This document shows positions 23,546 through 35,069 of a stretch of DNA of 64,000 nucleotides, piece after piece. Origin of the DNA: Cervus elaphus (Eukaryota > Chordata > Mammalia > Artiodactyla > Cervidae); contig NC_057819.1 in assembly GCF_910594005.1 (NCBI RefSeq), positions 122,361,669-122,425,668 of the forward strand. Reading direction: 5' to 3'. The position numbers were made by a program, and so were the translations under genes. Each line of letters opens with the position of its first letter. Positions within the stretch are counted from its first letter, which is position 1. The notes under the pieces are model-generated. The model made no database searches, had not been told where the DNA came from, and was given only the letters and a program-made list of their open reading frames with translations.

Positions 23546-23852
23546 GCTGGATATTGTAGTCTCTGGGATGGTCTTGGTCTGAGCCACCACACACTCTCCA
23601 CCAGTACTATAGGCTTGGGGGCATGATTCCCACTGGTCTGCTGTTTCTACTGTGCTGACAGCTTTTTAATCAGTAACAAAATAGACTAAATCTGTTGTAT
23701 TCAAGACACGTGTCAAGTGCATTTCTGTCCCTATCGACTTATTCATAGGATCTTTCTCCTTTATTTATGAGATGGATTTGGATTGATGTGTTTGGGGTTA
23801 AACTAGAGAAACCCAGGTCATGAGGTCTGTTTCTCACTTATAATCATGAACT

Positions 23853-23970
23853 GTTTTCATTGGCTACACCTCGCAGCATGTGGGATCCTAGTTCCCCAAC
23901 CAGAGATGGAACCCACTCCCCCTACAATGGAAGCACAGGTTTTTAACCACCAGACTGCCAGGGAAGCCCC
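23853..23970 (-). mobile_element. CHR-type SINE fragment, antisense
   Basis: gcagcatgtgggatcctagt, accagagatggaacccactc, ccagactgccagggaagccc. Confidence 0.85.
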
Positions 23971-24239
23971 CTGTAATTGGGCCTAATATTTTATTTCAGA
24001 TGTTTTGCACCCAAGTTCCTGAGTGAATGGGCCTCTCGTTTTCTCTTCCCATTTGTCTGGTTCAGAGCCAGACACAGTGAGCTGGACGCATCCCACACTC
24101 TTCCACTTTCTGGAACATTTTGTCCAAAGCAGGAATTAACTGGTCCCTGGAATCAGGGTGGGACTCAACTCACAAAGCAGCCTGGGCTCCAGACTGGGAG
24201 AGAGGAGGGCTTGGGCCATCACTTTTTAGTCTATTGCTA

Positions 24240-24600
24240 TTTGCCCTTCTTTTTGTGACTTAATATTTTTTTCTAAGAATTTATCTGGTTCATTTAGGTT
24301 TTCAATTTTATTAGTTTATGAATGTTCCTAATTCTATGATTTAAAAATCTGTCTTGTGTCTGCATTTATTTCCTCTTTGTATGTTTTATCCCCAGTGTTG
24401 TGCTCACCCCTTCTTTCTTGCCAGAGTATTTTCACGTGATTGTTCTTCCAGTGAACCAGCTTAGGGTTTTGTTTCTCTCTGCTCTTCCTTCTCTCTCCCT
24501 CCTCCATGATCTCTGCCCTTTTAAATTTCTTTTTGTGCTTTCTCCTTCTTGTTTCTTTGGGTTTGCCATGAGTTAAACTGCATTTCTGGAATCCATGTTT
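24240..24600 (-). mobile_element. L1 ORF2-region fragment, antisense
   Basis: T-rich antisense L1 phrases: ggttttcaattttattagtt, gcttagggttttgtttctct. Ends are uncertain. Confidence 0.55.
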
Positions 24601-27600
24601 AGTTGGAGCAGAGCTGGTCCTGAGTCAGCTGCCTTTCCTACCCCATCCCTCTCTCAATGTCACAGAGATTATTTCCAACAGTCGTCACCGCTGCCCTTTC
24701 CCGGGGTTTGTGCATCCCGAGCACTGCAAGAGCCTGCACCACATCCTCCTCCACCCCTGCCCTGCACTCCTAGGCAGGTGTCCTCAGCCTCATTTGAGAG
24801 CACTCCAAGTCTAGCCTTCATTTGACCCCAGAATCCTCAGCTCTTGTCCCAGTTCCCAGGGCACCCCTCCTGGAGGCCTCCCAAGGGAACAGGCTTCAAG
24901 CTGGCCGGGGTTGGGTCACTCAACCAGACACCTTCTGCCAGCTGAGATGGTGGGGTGTTCTGGCTGGAGGGCCCCTCTGATGTCAGAGGCCCCAGCCCCC
25001 ACCCTGTCAGGGACTGTGCCGCGGGACCTTCCAGGTGTGTGAGGCCCCAGGGGAAGGGGTGTTATGGACGTGCTTGTGGCCGCCAGCTCACTGGTGGCAC
25101 CCACAGAGGCTTTGCCCACCTGGGGCAGAATCTCAGCCCGGTGACTCACTGCCCAGTCACACAGCACAGCTGGAGATGCAGAGGTTGGCAGGCGAGGGGT
25201 CTGGGCTCTACCAGCTGGCCTGTCCACGGGGCACACAGGGTGGCCACAAGAAAGGGGAGACCACCCGAGGCCAGAGAAAGGCCAGCAGCTGCAGCCCATC
25301 AGAGAGGAGACTTGAGGGTCACCCCAACTTCCTTCTGTCCAGGCTAAAACCACAGGTGCCTCAGCTGTGTGGGCATCACTCCCTGCCCATAGGCCACCAT
25401 CCCTGGCAGCTGGGACAGCACCTATAGCCCTGCCCATCCCCAGGGTGAGGAGGAAGGGGCTCTCGAGGGAGCTGTGTGGGCAGGTAGGGGCAGGAGCAGG
25501 TCTAGACCCCAACTAGAAGACACCCCAACTCTGCCTACAGGAGATGACAGTGGACAGAGAGTGGCGGGGTTGGGCTCTGGGCCAAGGGTAGAGGTGAGAG
25601 CCCAGGAGAAAGGCCTCCTGCAGAAGGGGCTGCCTCCAGAGATCCTTCTACTCGTGCCGGGGCAGGGTTGGGGGCCAAAGGGGTGCTGCCCTTGGACTCC
25701 AGAGAGGCTGGAGAGACCTGCTTCCTGTCCAGGAATAGGGCTGGGGACCACTTTGGGGGGACCCTCTTGCATCCACTGACCATGGATGACAGCAGTGCAA
25801 GCTCTGGGAGGTACCTGCTCTCTACAGGCCCGCCCGAGCCGAGGACGCAGGCTGGAAACCAGCTCCCCGAGGCTGAAAAGGAAACAGGGAACCACAAAGA
25901 GGGGGTGGGGAGCTTGGGCTTAAAGGTCAGCATTGATGTGCTTTCAGAGCGAGGTTGCTGCCTCAGCGCCTGCTGGCCCTCTGTCTGTCCCATCCAAGTA
26001 CCGAGGACCTGCTGAGGCTGTGTAGCCAAGTCTCTGCCCTCCGGAGAGGCTGGGGCAGGGTTGGGGCGCTCCCGAGCTGGGCCTGCTAACACAAAGATGG
26101 AAGACCCGACCTGTACCCAACCCAGGTGACCAGTCGCCCCTCCCCACGCCCCCACAGATCTGAGGCTCAGAACTCCAAATGTCCAGTCCTCTGCCTTACA
26201 AAGAGAAGGGCAACACACTTGTGGATGTCCTTGAGCACGCCCCCCACCCCTGCCAGAGGCTGGCACAGTAGAGCCATCCATCCACCAGGCCTCCTCCAAG
26301 CTCCCACTCTCACCTGACCCAGGTAAAGGACCCACGTGGGAGTCAGGCTTACCAAGGTCCAGTGGGCAGAGATGCTAATCAGGTGCTGGGCTCCATCCAG
26401 GGCAGGGAGCTCTCCACCTTGGCCCCCGTGACACTTGGGGCCAGATCATTCTCATTGCAGGGGGGCAGTACACTATGCACTGTAGGATATTCAGAGTGTC
26501 CTCCACCCATGAAGTGCTGGTGAGCCCCTGACTGTGATAACACAACATTGCCAAACGCCACCCCACCCCAACCCTGTCCCCACGCCAGTTGAGGCCCCTG
26601 GTATCCAGCAGCCCTGCCCAAGAGAGCTTTCTGGAAGGATGGAAATACTCTGTTCTGTGCTGTCTGATCCAGGCATCACCGAGCACATGGAACGTGGTTA
26701 GTGAGACTAAGGAACTGGGTCTTTATTTTACTTCATCTTAATGAAGCTAAACAGCCATGCATGGCTAGTGGCTGCCTCCACAGCAAACACCCCTCAGTCC
26801 TAGCCCAGCTCTGGGCTAGCCCACCCCTCCACCCCCGTCTGGCCTAGGCCTGGGCTAACTGTGGGAGTTAGGTTGGCGGCATGAACTCACTTCCGTTTCC
26901 TTCCTGGTGTGGGTTGGGGCTGCATGCCTCTACCCGATGAGTCATGAGGCTGGCACAGAGCACCCAGAGCCTGGAAGGATGTTCTGCCCGATCCCAGGGG
27001 TGCTCTGTGAGGCTGGGGACCCTGGATGACCCCAGTGTCTTGTGGAGTTTTCCTTGGCCGGTGGCTGCGTTCTAGCTGTTTGGGAAATACTCACACATAC
27101 ACACACGCACACACAAGCTGCCAGAAGCCAGAGACCACAGCCCCATACCCCTCTGTGCCCACCTGGAGCCTGTCTGGGTACTCCACAGTTCACTTCCCAA
27201 TGGTGGGTTCGGTCCCCCAGATAGGGACTCACTGGGCAAGTTTGGTTAATTATGTGGGGATGATCATACGAACTGGCAGCAAGGGGTGGGCACAGAACCT
27301 GCACCAGAATCTGAGCAGGAGGCTCCTGAGGAGGGCCTGGTCCTGGACTGAGATGAGGAAAGCATCCCTGCCTGGAGGGCACTCTGCTGCCTGTGATGCC
27401 CCTGGAGGTTGGGAGTCAAGAATGCAGCTGAAGAAGCCAGGCCCACAACACAGAGTGGTTGAGCTCTGGGCCTGGTCTGTGGCCCCTGAGGCAGGCTCTG
27501 CTGTGGTCCCCACGATCCCTGTACTAGCCCTAGAATCATGCTCTAACCCCAGAGTCTCCTCCTGCTTCCAGGGAGAAGCTGTTAGTGGAAAAGACGTGCC

Positions 27601-28573
27601 TTTCAGTAACAGGGAGCAAAGTTCTTAAAGTAGGGGAAGGGGAGAGGCTGAGAGCAGGCTGCATGGTGACCCCGGGGTGACGGGGACAGTCCAGGCTCTG
27701 GGCTGCACCCCGGGAGAGTGGGAGCTTAGAGCAGAGAGTGAGAGGGCTGATGTGTAGGCCTACTGTTTAAAGGTCAAAGGTGGTTTCCATCAGCCAAGGT
27801 GTATGCTCCCCATGAAGGAACCGCAGCTTCACCTTGGTCTCAGGGAGGAGTAAGGAAATGAGCACTTCTTGTGGGCTGATCTTCCCCTCCCCCTCTACCC
27901 TGGGAGCAAAAGGAAGTTTGGTTGTCTTTGTCCTGGTGGCCCTGGAACCCTGGACCCATTATGCCCCCAGCCAGCCCAAGGGGAGCTTTCCTCCCTACTA
28001 GGAAGGCCAAGAAGAGCAGCTCTCAGACAGCTCTTCCCAATTCTCAGATGAGGGCCCCAAGAAAGAGTTTCCAGCTCTCAGACTGCATGTCGGGCCCCTA
28101 AATGGGGAGGGGCCACAGTGAATTGTGTGCAGAAGTGGTTCTCCTACCCCTGCCGACCCACAGAAGTCTCTTCTTGTGCTCTCTTTTGAGAGGCCAGCTG
28201 CTTCATCTCTCTGGGCCTGTGAATGACTGACAGGCAGAGTCTCCTCCCAGCCATGATGGGGGGTAAGCAAGAAACTCTTCCTTTTGGTCCCTGAGGTCTG
28301 GGGGTTGTTTGTTACTCAGCTTATCCATCCAGGCCTGACTGAGACAGTCTGTACCTATTTGATCCCAAAGTATTCAGGGCTGGGGGCTGGAAGGTGGCTA
28401 CCTGGAAGGGGCTGGGGACTCAGGAGCAACCCCCCCCAACTCAGGCAAGAAGCACTGGCTCATTGTGGGGACCCAGGAGAAGGTCAGTCAGAGAGCAGGT
28501 GTTGGGGGGTGGCATACCCAGCCCCACAGAGGGCATTGAGGGTCCAGAAATTTGCCCACTTTCCTTGTCCTTC
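24601..28573. other. GC-rich, mostly unique intergenic block, no gene recognised
   Basis: Nearly 4 kb with few repeats. Overlapping open frames of up to 266 codons exist on the reverse strand (26335-25535, 25512-24916) and up to 200 codons on the + strand (27026-27628). They overlap each other on both strands, are low-complexity, and resemble no family. This is what GC-rich DNA yields by chance, but a non-coding transcript cannot be excluded. In human a lncRNA lies between CSNK1D and CD7; I cannot show homology here. Confidence 0.5.
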
Positions 28574-28584
28574 CTCCAGCTCCA

Positions 28585-28963
28585 GTTAAGTTCAGTTCAG
28601 TTGCTCAGTTGTGTCTGACTCTTTGTGACTCCACGGACTGCAGCACATCAGGCTTCCCTGTCCATCACTAACTCCCGGAGCTTCCTCAAACTCATGTCCA
28701 TCAAGTCAGTGATGCCATCCAACCCATCTCATCCTCTATCATTCCCTTCTCCTCCTGCCTTCAATCTTGCCTAACATCAGGGTCTTTTCCAATTAGTCAG
28801 TTCTTCACATCAGGTGGCCAAAGTATTGGAACTTCAGCGTCAGCATCAGTCCTTCCAATGAATATTCAGGACTGACTTCCTTTAGGATGGACTGGTTTGA
28901 TCTCCTTTCAGTCCAAGGACTCTCAAGAGTCTTCTCCAACACCACAGTTTGAAAGCATCAATT
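28585..28963 (-). mobile_element. BovB 3' fragment with 11-bp target duplication
   Basis: gttaagttcagttcagttgc to ggtgttcagaaagcatcaat-like end (cacagtttgaaagcatcaat). Flanked by ctccagctcca at 28574-28584 and 28964-28974: a complete short insertion, 5'-truncated at integration. Confidence 0.92.
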
Positions 28964-29102
28964 CTCCAGCTCCAACCACCAGGGTAAAAAAGCGGACACA
29001 GGAGATGAAGGGACTGTCCCCTCTAGTACCCAGAGCTGTAGGCTACCTGGGCCAGCGAGAGACTGCACCTGGGATCTCTGGAAGGCTAACTACCTTGGGG
29101 TT

Positions 29103-29425
29103 GTTTTTTTTTTTTTTATTTTTGATTTTTGGCTGTGCTGGGTCTTCGTTGCTACTTGGGCCTTTCTCTGGTTGTGGCGAGCAAGTGCTACATTCTAGCT
29201 GTGTTGCCCAGGCTTCTTACTGCAGTGGCTTCTTTTGTTGGGGAGCACGGGCTCTAGAGCTTAAGGACTTCAATAAATGTAGACTCCAGAGCACAGGCTT
29301 AGTAGTTGTGGCACATGGGCCTGGTTGCTCAGAGGCTTGAGGGATCTTCCCGGACCAGGGATCAAACACATGTCTCCTGCATTGGCAGACAGATTCTTTA
29401 CCATTGAGCCACCAGGGAAGCCCCC
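29103..29425 (-). mobile_element. CHR-1-type SINE, antisense
   Basis: T-run then tttttggctgtgctgggtct, gtggcttcttttgttgggga, the inverted B box ggaccagggatcaaacacat and gccaccagggaagcccc. Near full length, with the run of T as the inverted A-tail. Confidence 0.88.
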
Positions 29426-29934
29426 TGGGACTTAGGTTTTAATAAATGAAGAGGCAAGAAACTACGGATCTGCCCAGGAAACTCATCGGGCCTGGAAAAG
29501 CAGTTTTCTCAGAGCAGACTTGGGACTTTGGGGAGGAAGTCGTAGCTGCTCCCTGCCCTGGCCCCCAGATTCAGGCTGCCCAGCCATGCCTGGCCCTCCC
29601 TGCTCCTTCCTTTTCCCACATTGGCTCCCCCGTGCTCTGCTGCTGCCCTGGAAGCCCCACAGTACTTTCCATTCATCTATGACGTTCCTTCCCCTTCCGG
29701 ATGTTAATAAGCACAGTTGTTTTTTTTCTGCTGTTATTTGAAAGGAAGACACCAACTATTTTTCTCACCAAGACGCTCTACTCCTCATCCTCCGCCCCAT
29801 AACAAGATGAAATCTGTGGAACAATCTTTCCTGTTTTCCCCCCTCCTGATCACCTATCATGAGACCTGGGAAGGAGTCTATTTCCTGACCCCTTCCCCTA
29901 AATTTCAGATTTGGTAGTGCTAGCCAACTGATAG
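29426..29934. other. Unassigned sequence
   Basis: No gene or repeat assigned. Confidence 0.4.
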
Positions 29935-30139
29935 TGGCTTCCCTGGTGCTTCAGTCAGTAAAGAGTCTGCCTGCAATATGGTTCAATCCTGGGTCAAGAA
30001 GATCCCCTGGGGAAGGGAATGGTTACCCACTCCAGTATTCTTGCCTGGAGAATTCCATGGACAGAGGAGCCTGGTGGGCTACAGTCCCTGGGGTCATAAA
30101 GAGTCAGACACAACTAGGTGAATAACTTTCACTTTCACT
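29935..30139 (+). mobile_element. Bov-tA SINE with CTTTCA tail
   Basis: tggcttccctggtgcttcag, an internally shortened B-box segment, tggagaattccatggacaga, and the characteristic actttcactttcact tail. Confidence 0.9.
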
Positions 30140-30244
30140 GTCAGTCTGCTGATAGACTTCTTGGCAGCCACCTCTATGTATCAAGGATCTTTACTTTTAA
30201 CACTTACTTCCCCCAGTTCCCCAGATATGACCACTACCTATTTT

Positions 30245-30500
30245 CCACTATATGTCAGCATGCATGCGAGTGTATGCACACAAGCCACGTATATGTGCAC
30301 ATGTGTATCTGGGCACACGTCAGCATGTATGTCTATGCACAGGTATGCATGCAGATACACACATGAACTCCCAAATGCATCCATGATTGTGGTGTGCATA
30401 TACACACACATGAGTGCACACATAGCTAGGTACGGGTGCACACAGGCAGGCACGCACAATGGGCCCATCTGTTCGGGCATGCATATGCACAGATATGGGG
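30245..30500. repeat. Degenerate alternating purine-pyrimidine tract
   Basis: Long runs of TG/CA/TA/GC steps such as gcatgcatgcgagtgtatgc and cacgtatatgtgcacatgtg, without a fixed unit. It is an eroded CA/TG microsatellite. A smaller GT-rich tract is at 31142-31190. Confidence 0.75.
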
Positions 30501-31784
30501 CTACGGAAAGACAGTTCAGCACAGCTCTCCTGGTTCCTTTATGTCTCCGTCCGGAGATCTGGCTCTGTCTCATTCTTGTTTACCAGGAGGCCTCTCTGGG
30601 CCCCTTTCTGGTTGGGCTCAGGTTGTCAGGTGCCAGCACATGAGTTCTGGGAGTGGTCCAAGCTGTTCAAAGATGCTCTTCCCCCGCCTCTGCAGGTTTC
30701 CAGTCACACAAGGAGCCCAATGCCAGTCTGACTGTCTTTCCTTTGTCAGCAACCTCTTTCTCAATGAAGCTTTGAAAATCTCTTTACCCGTGGGGTTTAG
30801 GAGTTTAACCAGGATGGGGCTGGGCGGGGCCTATCTTGGCCTCCTGCCTGGAGCTCGCTGGGGCTAGCATGCCTGCAGCCTTGGATCTTCTGGGATATGT
30901 TCTGTTATCTATCCAGTGCTCCTGGTTGCACTGACCACGTGTTGCTTTTGCCCCTCTGGGACCCCATCCACAACTGAGGTCTAAGCCTTTCACCTTTTCT
31001 TGTGTGCTTCGCCTCTCCTTACATTTTCCCTCTGTGATATGAGGTGTTCCTTCTACCCAGACATCCAGGTGTTCTTTGACAGCCACCTCTTCTTCAGTTC
31101 ATTCTTCTAGTCCAGCTGCAAGGAGTGCTCTCTGCATGTGAGAACACTAGTGTGTGTGTTAGTGTGTATGTGTGTTCAAATGTGTGCACACAGGTTTTCT
31201 CTGTAGGGGCAGAGGGGTGGGATGTTCGCACTGCCTCCTCTGGCAGATCTTCCTCTTTGACTCCTGGGCTCAGGTCCATGTCCCCCTGTATTGTTGCCTC
31301 ATTGGTGCCAGGTCTGATGGAAGGAGATGCTGGTCTCAGCATCTGTGGTCCCACCGGCGATGAAGACAAAGCCATCATCCTGTCCTGGATTGGTGGCTGC
31401 CCTGGGCTGGCTGCTGCCATGGGCTGGCCCACCTGCCCCCTTCCTGGCACCATCTCCACAGCACCTGTGGCCTCATCCACAGTCTCGGTTAAACACAAAC
31501 AAGCAAGGCTCAAGCAGACAGCACAATACTGTTGCAGCTGTGTGAAGCTCTTGGCACCCAAGTGAGGAAAGCAAGAAAGACTGGAGCCATCAGAGTCATG
31601 GTGGGCGGGGGAGGGGGGTGTGTGTGCAGGGGAGGGGTAAGAAAGAGCAGGTGCTGAAGGGGGCAAGTCTTCTAGCATGAAGGGTCCCAAGTCCCCTGGA
31701 ACCTTTTAGGACAGAAAGCTGTTTACACCAGCCACTCCTCTGCCCCTCTTCCCCTCTGTCTCTTTTTCAACCCATGGATTTTTT
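30501..31784. other. Unassigned sequence
   Basis: Moderate GC; overlapping open frames up to 198 codons on both strands without family resemblance. No gene called. Confidence 0.45.
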
Positions 31785-32169
31785 TTTAAATGTTAAATAT
31801 ACATAACATACACTCACCATTTAAACCACTAAGTGTACATTTCAATGGCATTAAGTACAATAATTACATTCATGCTGTTGTGTAACCATTACCACCGTCC
31901 ATCTCCAGACTCTTTTTCACCTTCCTAAACTGAAACTTTGTCTCCATTAAACACTAACTTCCCCTTTCCTTCTCCCTCCTCTGGTAACTTCTACTTGACT
32001 GTCTCTATGAATTTGCCTGCTCTAGGGACCTCATGTACATGGAATCAGACTGTCCTCCTTTTGTGACTGGCTTATTTCATTTAGTATAATGTCTTCAAGG
32101 TTCTTCCACGTTAAGCACTTGTTGGAATTCCCTCCGTTTTAAAAGGCTGTATAATATTCTATTGTATGT
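31785..32169 (-). mobile_element. L1 3' region, antisense, left of Tigger
   Basis: accatttaaaccactaagtg, tctagggacctcatgtacat and ttatttcatttagtataatg are antisense L1. It stops at tattctattgtatgta, and the sequence resumes after the DNA transposon at 34313. Confidence 0.8.
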
Positions 32170-32212
32170 ACAGGCACACCTCATTTTATTGTGCTTTGCA
32201 GATATTGCATTT

Positions 32213-32531
32213 TTTAAATTTATTTTTATTTTTGGCTGCATTGGGTCTTTGTTGCTTTGTGCAGGCTTTCTCTAGTTGCGGTGAGTGCGGGCAACTCTTC
32301 ATTGCAGTGTGCGGGCTTCTCACTGCAGTGGCTTCTCTTGTGCAGAACACAGGCTGTAGGCTCGAGGGCTTCAGTAGTTGCAGCTTGCAGGTTCTACAGT
32401 GTGAGCTCAGTAGCTGTGGCACACAGGCTTAGTTGCTCCACAGCATGTGGAGTCCTCCCAAACCAGGTATTGAACCCATGTCCTCTACATTGGCAGGCAG
32501 ATTCTCATCCACAGTGCCACCAGGGAAGTCC
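32213..32531 (-). mobile_element. CHR-1-type SINE nested in Tigger, antisense
   Basis: tttttggctgcattgggtct, gcgggcttctcactgcagtg, inverted B box accaggtattgaacccatgt, gccaccagggaagtcc. Confidence 0.87.
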
Positions 32532-32632
32532 TGCTTTTTTTTTTTTTTTTTACAAATTTGAACATTTGTGCTCTGTGTCGAGCAAGCCTATGGACACAAT
32601 TTTTCAACAGCGTTGTTTTAAGATTAAGGCAT

Positions 32633-32784
32633 AGGGACTTGCCTGACCGTCCAGTGGTTAAGACCTCGCACTTCCCCTCGTGCTTCCAACGCAGGGAGTG
32701 CTGGCTCCAGCTCTGGTCTGGAAACTAAGATCCCACATGCTGTGTGGTGTGGCTAAAATAGAAATAAAACTTAAAAATAAAATT
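32633..32784 (+). mobile_element. CHR-2-type SINE nested in Tigger, sense
   Basis: gacttgcctgaccgtccagt, ggttaagacctcgcacttcc, aactaagatcccacatgctg, and an A-rich tail. Confidence 0.82.
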
Positions 32785-32846
32785 GGGGTATGTTTAGCGT
32801 TAATGCTGTTGCACAATTAATAAACTATAGAATAGTGTAAACATAA

Positions 32847-33776
32847 TTTTTACTGAAGTATAGTTGTACAACATTATATGTTACAGGTGTACAATACAAT
32901 GTTTCACAATTTTTAAACGTTATACCCCATTTGTAGTTATTATAAAATAAATGGCTATTATTTTACATTATAAAATAATTGGCTACATTCCCTGTGTTGT
33001 ACAATATATACATATTTCTTACTTTATACATAATAGTTTGTACTTCTTAGTCCCCTATCCCTATATTTTTCTTCTCCCTTTCCTCTCCCCACTGGTAACC
33101 ACTAGTTTGTTCTATTTGTGGGTCTGTTTCTTTTTTGTTATATTCACTAGTTTGTTATATTTTTTAGACTCCACATATAAGTGATATCATACAGCATTTG
33201 TCTTTCTCTAACTTATTTCACTTAGCGTAATATCCTCCAAGTCATCCATGTTGTTGCAAATGGCAAGATTTAATTCTTTCTTTATAGCTGAGTAATAGTC
33301 TGTCATATATATACACCACATCTTCTTATCCATCCATCTGTTGATGGACATTTAGGTTGCTTCTATGGAACTGTAAATAATGTAAATAACTTCTTGGCAA
33401 CTGTAAATAATGCTATGAACATTGGTGTCCATGTATCTTTTTGAATTTGTGTTTTCACATTCTTTATATTCTTTATATTCACACCCAGAAGTGAAATTGC
33501 CGGGTCACATGGTACTCTATTTTTAGATTTTAGAGAAACTTCCATATCCTTTTCTACAGTGATTGCACCAAGTTATATTCCCATCAACAGTGTACCAGGG
33601 TTCCCTTTTCTCCACATCCTCACCAATATTCGTTATTTGTATTCTTTTTGATGATAGCCATTCTGACAGGTGTGAGGTGGTATCTTATTGTGGTTTTGCT
33701 TGCACTTCCCTATGATTAGCGATGTTGAACATCTTCTCACTTGCTTGTTGGCCATCTACACTTCCTCTCTGGAAAA
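32847..33776 (-). mobile_element. L1 3' part nested in Tigger, antisense
   Basis: ttttactgaagtatagttgt, gactccacatataagtgata, tgatggacatttaggttgct, gcacttccctatgattagcg are antisense L1. Flanked by agtgtaaacataa (32834-32846) and agtgtaaacacaa (33777-33789), a duplication of Tigger sequence. Confidence 0.88.
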
Positions 33777-33802
33777 AGTGTAAACACAACTTTCATATGC
33801 AC

Positions 33803-34199
33803 TGTTGTTGTTGTTCAGTTGCTAAGTCATGTCCGACTCTTTGCAACCCCATGGACTGCAGCACACCGGGCTTCCCTGTCCTTCACTATCTCCTGGAGTT
33901 TGCTCAAACTCATGACCAATGAGTCAGTGATGCCATATAACCATCTCATCCTCTGTCATCCTCTTCTCATCCTGCCCTCAATCTTACCCAGCATCAGGGT
34001 CTTTTCCAATGAGTTGGCTCTTCACACAAGGTGGCAAAAGTATTGTAGCTTCAGTTTCAGCCCTAGTCTTTCCAATGAATATTCAGTGTTGATTTCCTTC
34101 AGGATTGACTGATTGGATCTCCTTGCTGTCCAAGGGACTCTCAAGAGTCTTCTCCAACACCACAGTTCAAAAACATCAATTCTTCGGTGCTCAGCCTTC
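33803..34199 (-). mobile_element. BovB 3' fragment nested in Tigger, antisense
   Basis: tgttgttgttgttcagttgc to cttcggtgctcagccttc. Flanked by ttcatatgcac (33792-33802 and 34200-34210), an exact 11-bp duplication of Tigger 3' sequence. Confidence 0.93.
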
Positions 34200-34312
34200 T
34201 TCATATGCACTAGGAAACACAAAAATTCAGGTGACTGACTTTACTGTGATATTTGTTTTGTTTTGATAGCCTGGACCTGAACCTGAAATATCTCCCAGGT
34301 GTCCTGCCTGTC

Positions 34313-34390
34313 TATGCTACATTTTGTTTATCCCCTTATCCATCTGGGGTTGCTTTCATCTTTTGGTTATCCCATCCTCTCTTGAATCTC
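34313..34390 (-). mobile_element. L1 continuation right of Tigger, antisense
   Basis: tgctacattttgtttatccc and gggttgctttcatcttttgg continue the L1 that stops at 32169. Confidence 0.7.
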
Positions 34391-34799
34391 TCTTTTTGTT
34401 GGCTTTTGTTAAAATCACAGAGAAGTTGAAATTGCAGGTGCCCTGGAAAATCTTGGAATTTTAGTCAGATGGCCTCTCTGGGCCTGTTTCTGCATCTTGT
34501 AATGATGTAATGATGATCTCTAAGGGAACAACATGAATCAGCATTCCAATGGTTTGTTGACACGTAGCAGAAAGGAGGAGAATCACTCGTGGGTGCTCCG
34601 GTGGGAGCCAGTTAAGGAAGGTGGCCTTGGAGTCGGTCTTCCCTCCAGGGTGTGAGCCTGAGCCACAAAACCCCTCCTTGGTGACCCTGGGCTGCCCCAA
34701 GCTCTGATCAAGGGGAAACTACAGGTGGATACAATTTGCAAATAGCCTCGGCCCCTGTGATAGCTTGTGGTGAACAATGTCAGATTCGTGATCTCTGAA
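34391..34799. other. Unassigned sequence
   Basis: No gene or repeat assigned. Confidence 0.4.
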
Positions 34800-35069
34800 G
34801 AAGGTTTAGCTTCAGAACCAGGGACCAGGGTTGATCACTCAAGAGCTTTTGTGTAGCAGAGTTTTATTAAAGTGAAAAAGGGACAGAGAAAGCTTCTGAC
34901 ACAGACATTAGAAAGTGCCCCCACTCACTAGTCTTATCAAGGCCTTATATACTTTTACCAGACCCACTCCCACAACATATGTCTTAAGATAACAAGATTA
35001 GTCAGAAAACCTTGTTAAGGAGAAACATGTCCTTGAGCAAGATACATTGTTATATTGACTAAAACAAAG
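34800..35069 (-). mobile_element. ERV LTR fragment, antisense, split by BovB
   Basis: Reads on the reverse strand through an aataaa signal (tttatt at 34863-34868 on +). Style and content fit a ruminant ERV LTR. It resumes at 36656-36780 after the BovB insertion. No viral coding sequence is present. Confidence 0.6.

Larger units (their letters stand above)
32170..34312. mobile_element. Tigger-type DNA transposon remnant (outer ends)
   Basis: Left end caggcacacctcattttatt and gtgctttgcagatattgcat. Right end gtgactgactttactgtgat and tggacctgaacctgaaatat, finishing aggtgtcctgcctg. Internal pieces survive at 32534-32632 (acaaatttgaacatttgtgc, gagcaagcctatggacacaa) and 32785-32846 (taatgctgttgcacaattaa). 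The transposase is gone, so this is an internally deleted non-autonomous copy. Four later insertions lie inside it. Confidence 0.8.

Noticed and set aside
24916..26335. Reverse-strand ORFs of 198 and 266 codons and overlapping + strand frames
   Set aside because: GC-rich DNA with mutually overlapping frames on both strands; composition explains them and no protein family is visible.
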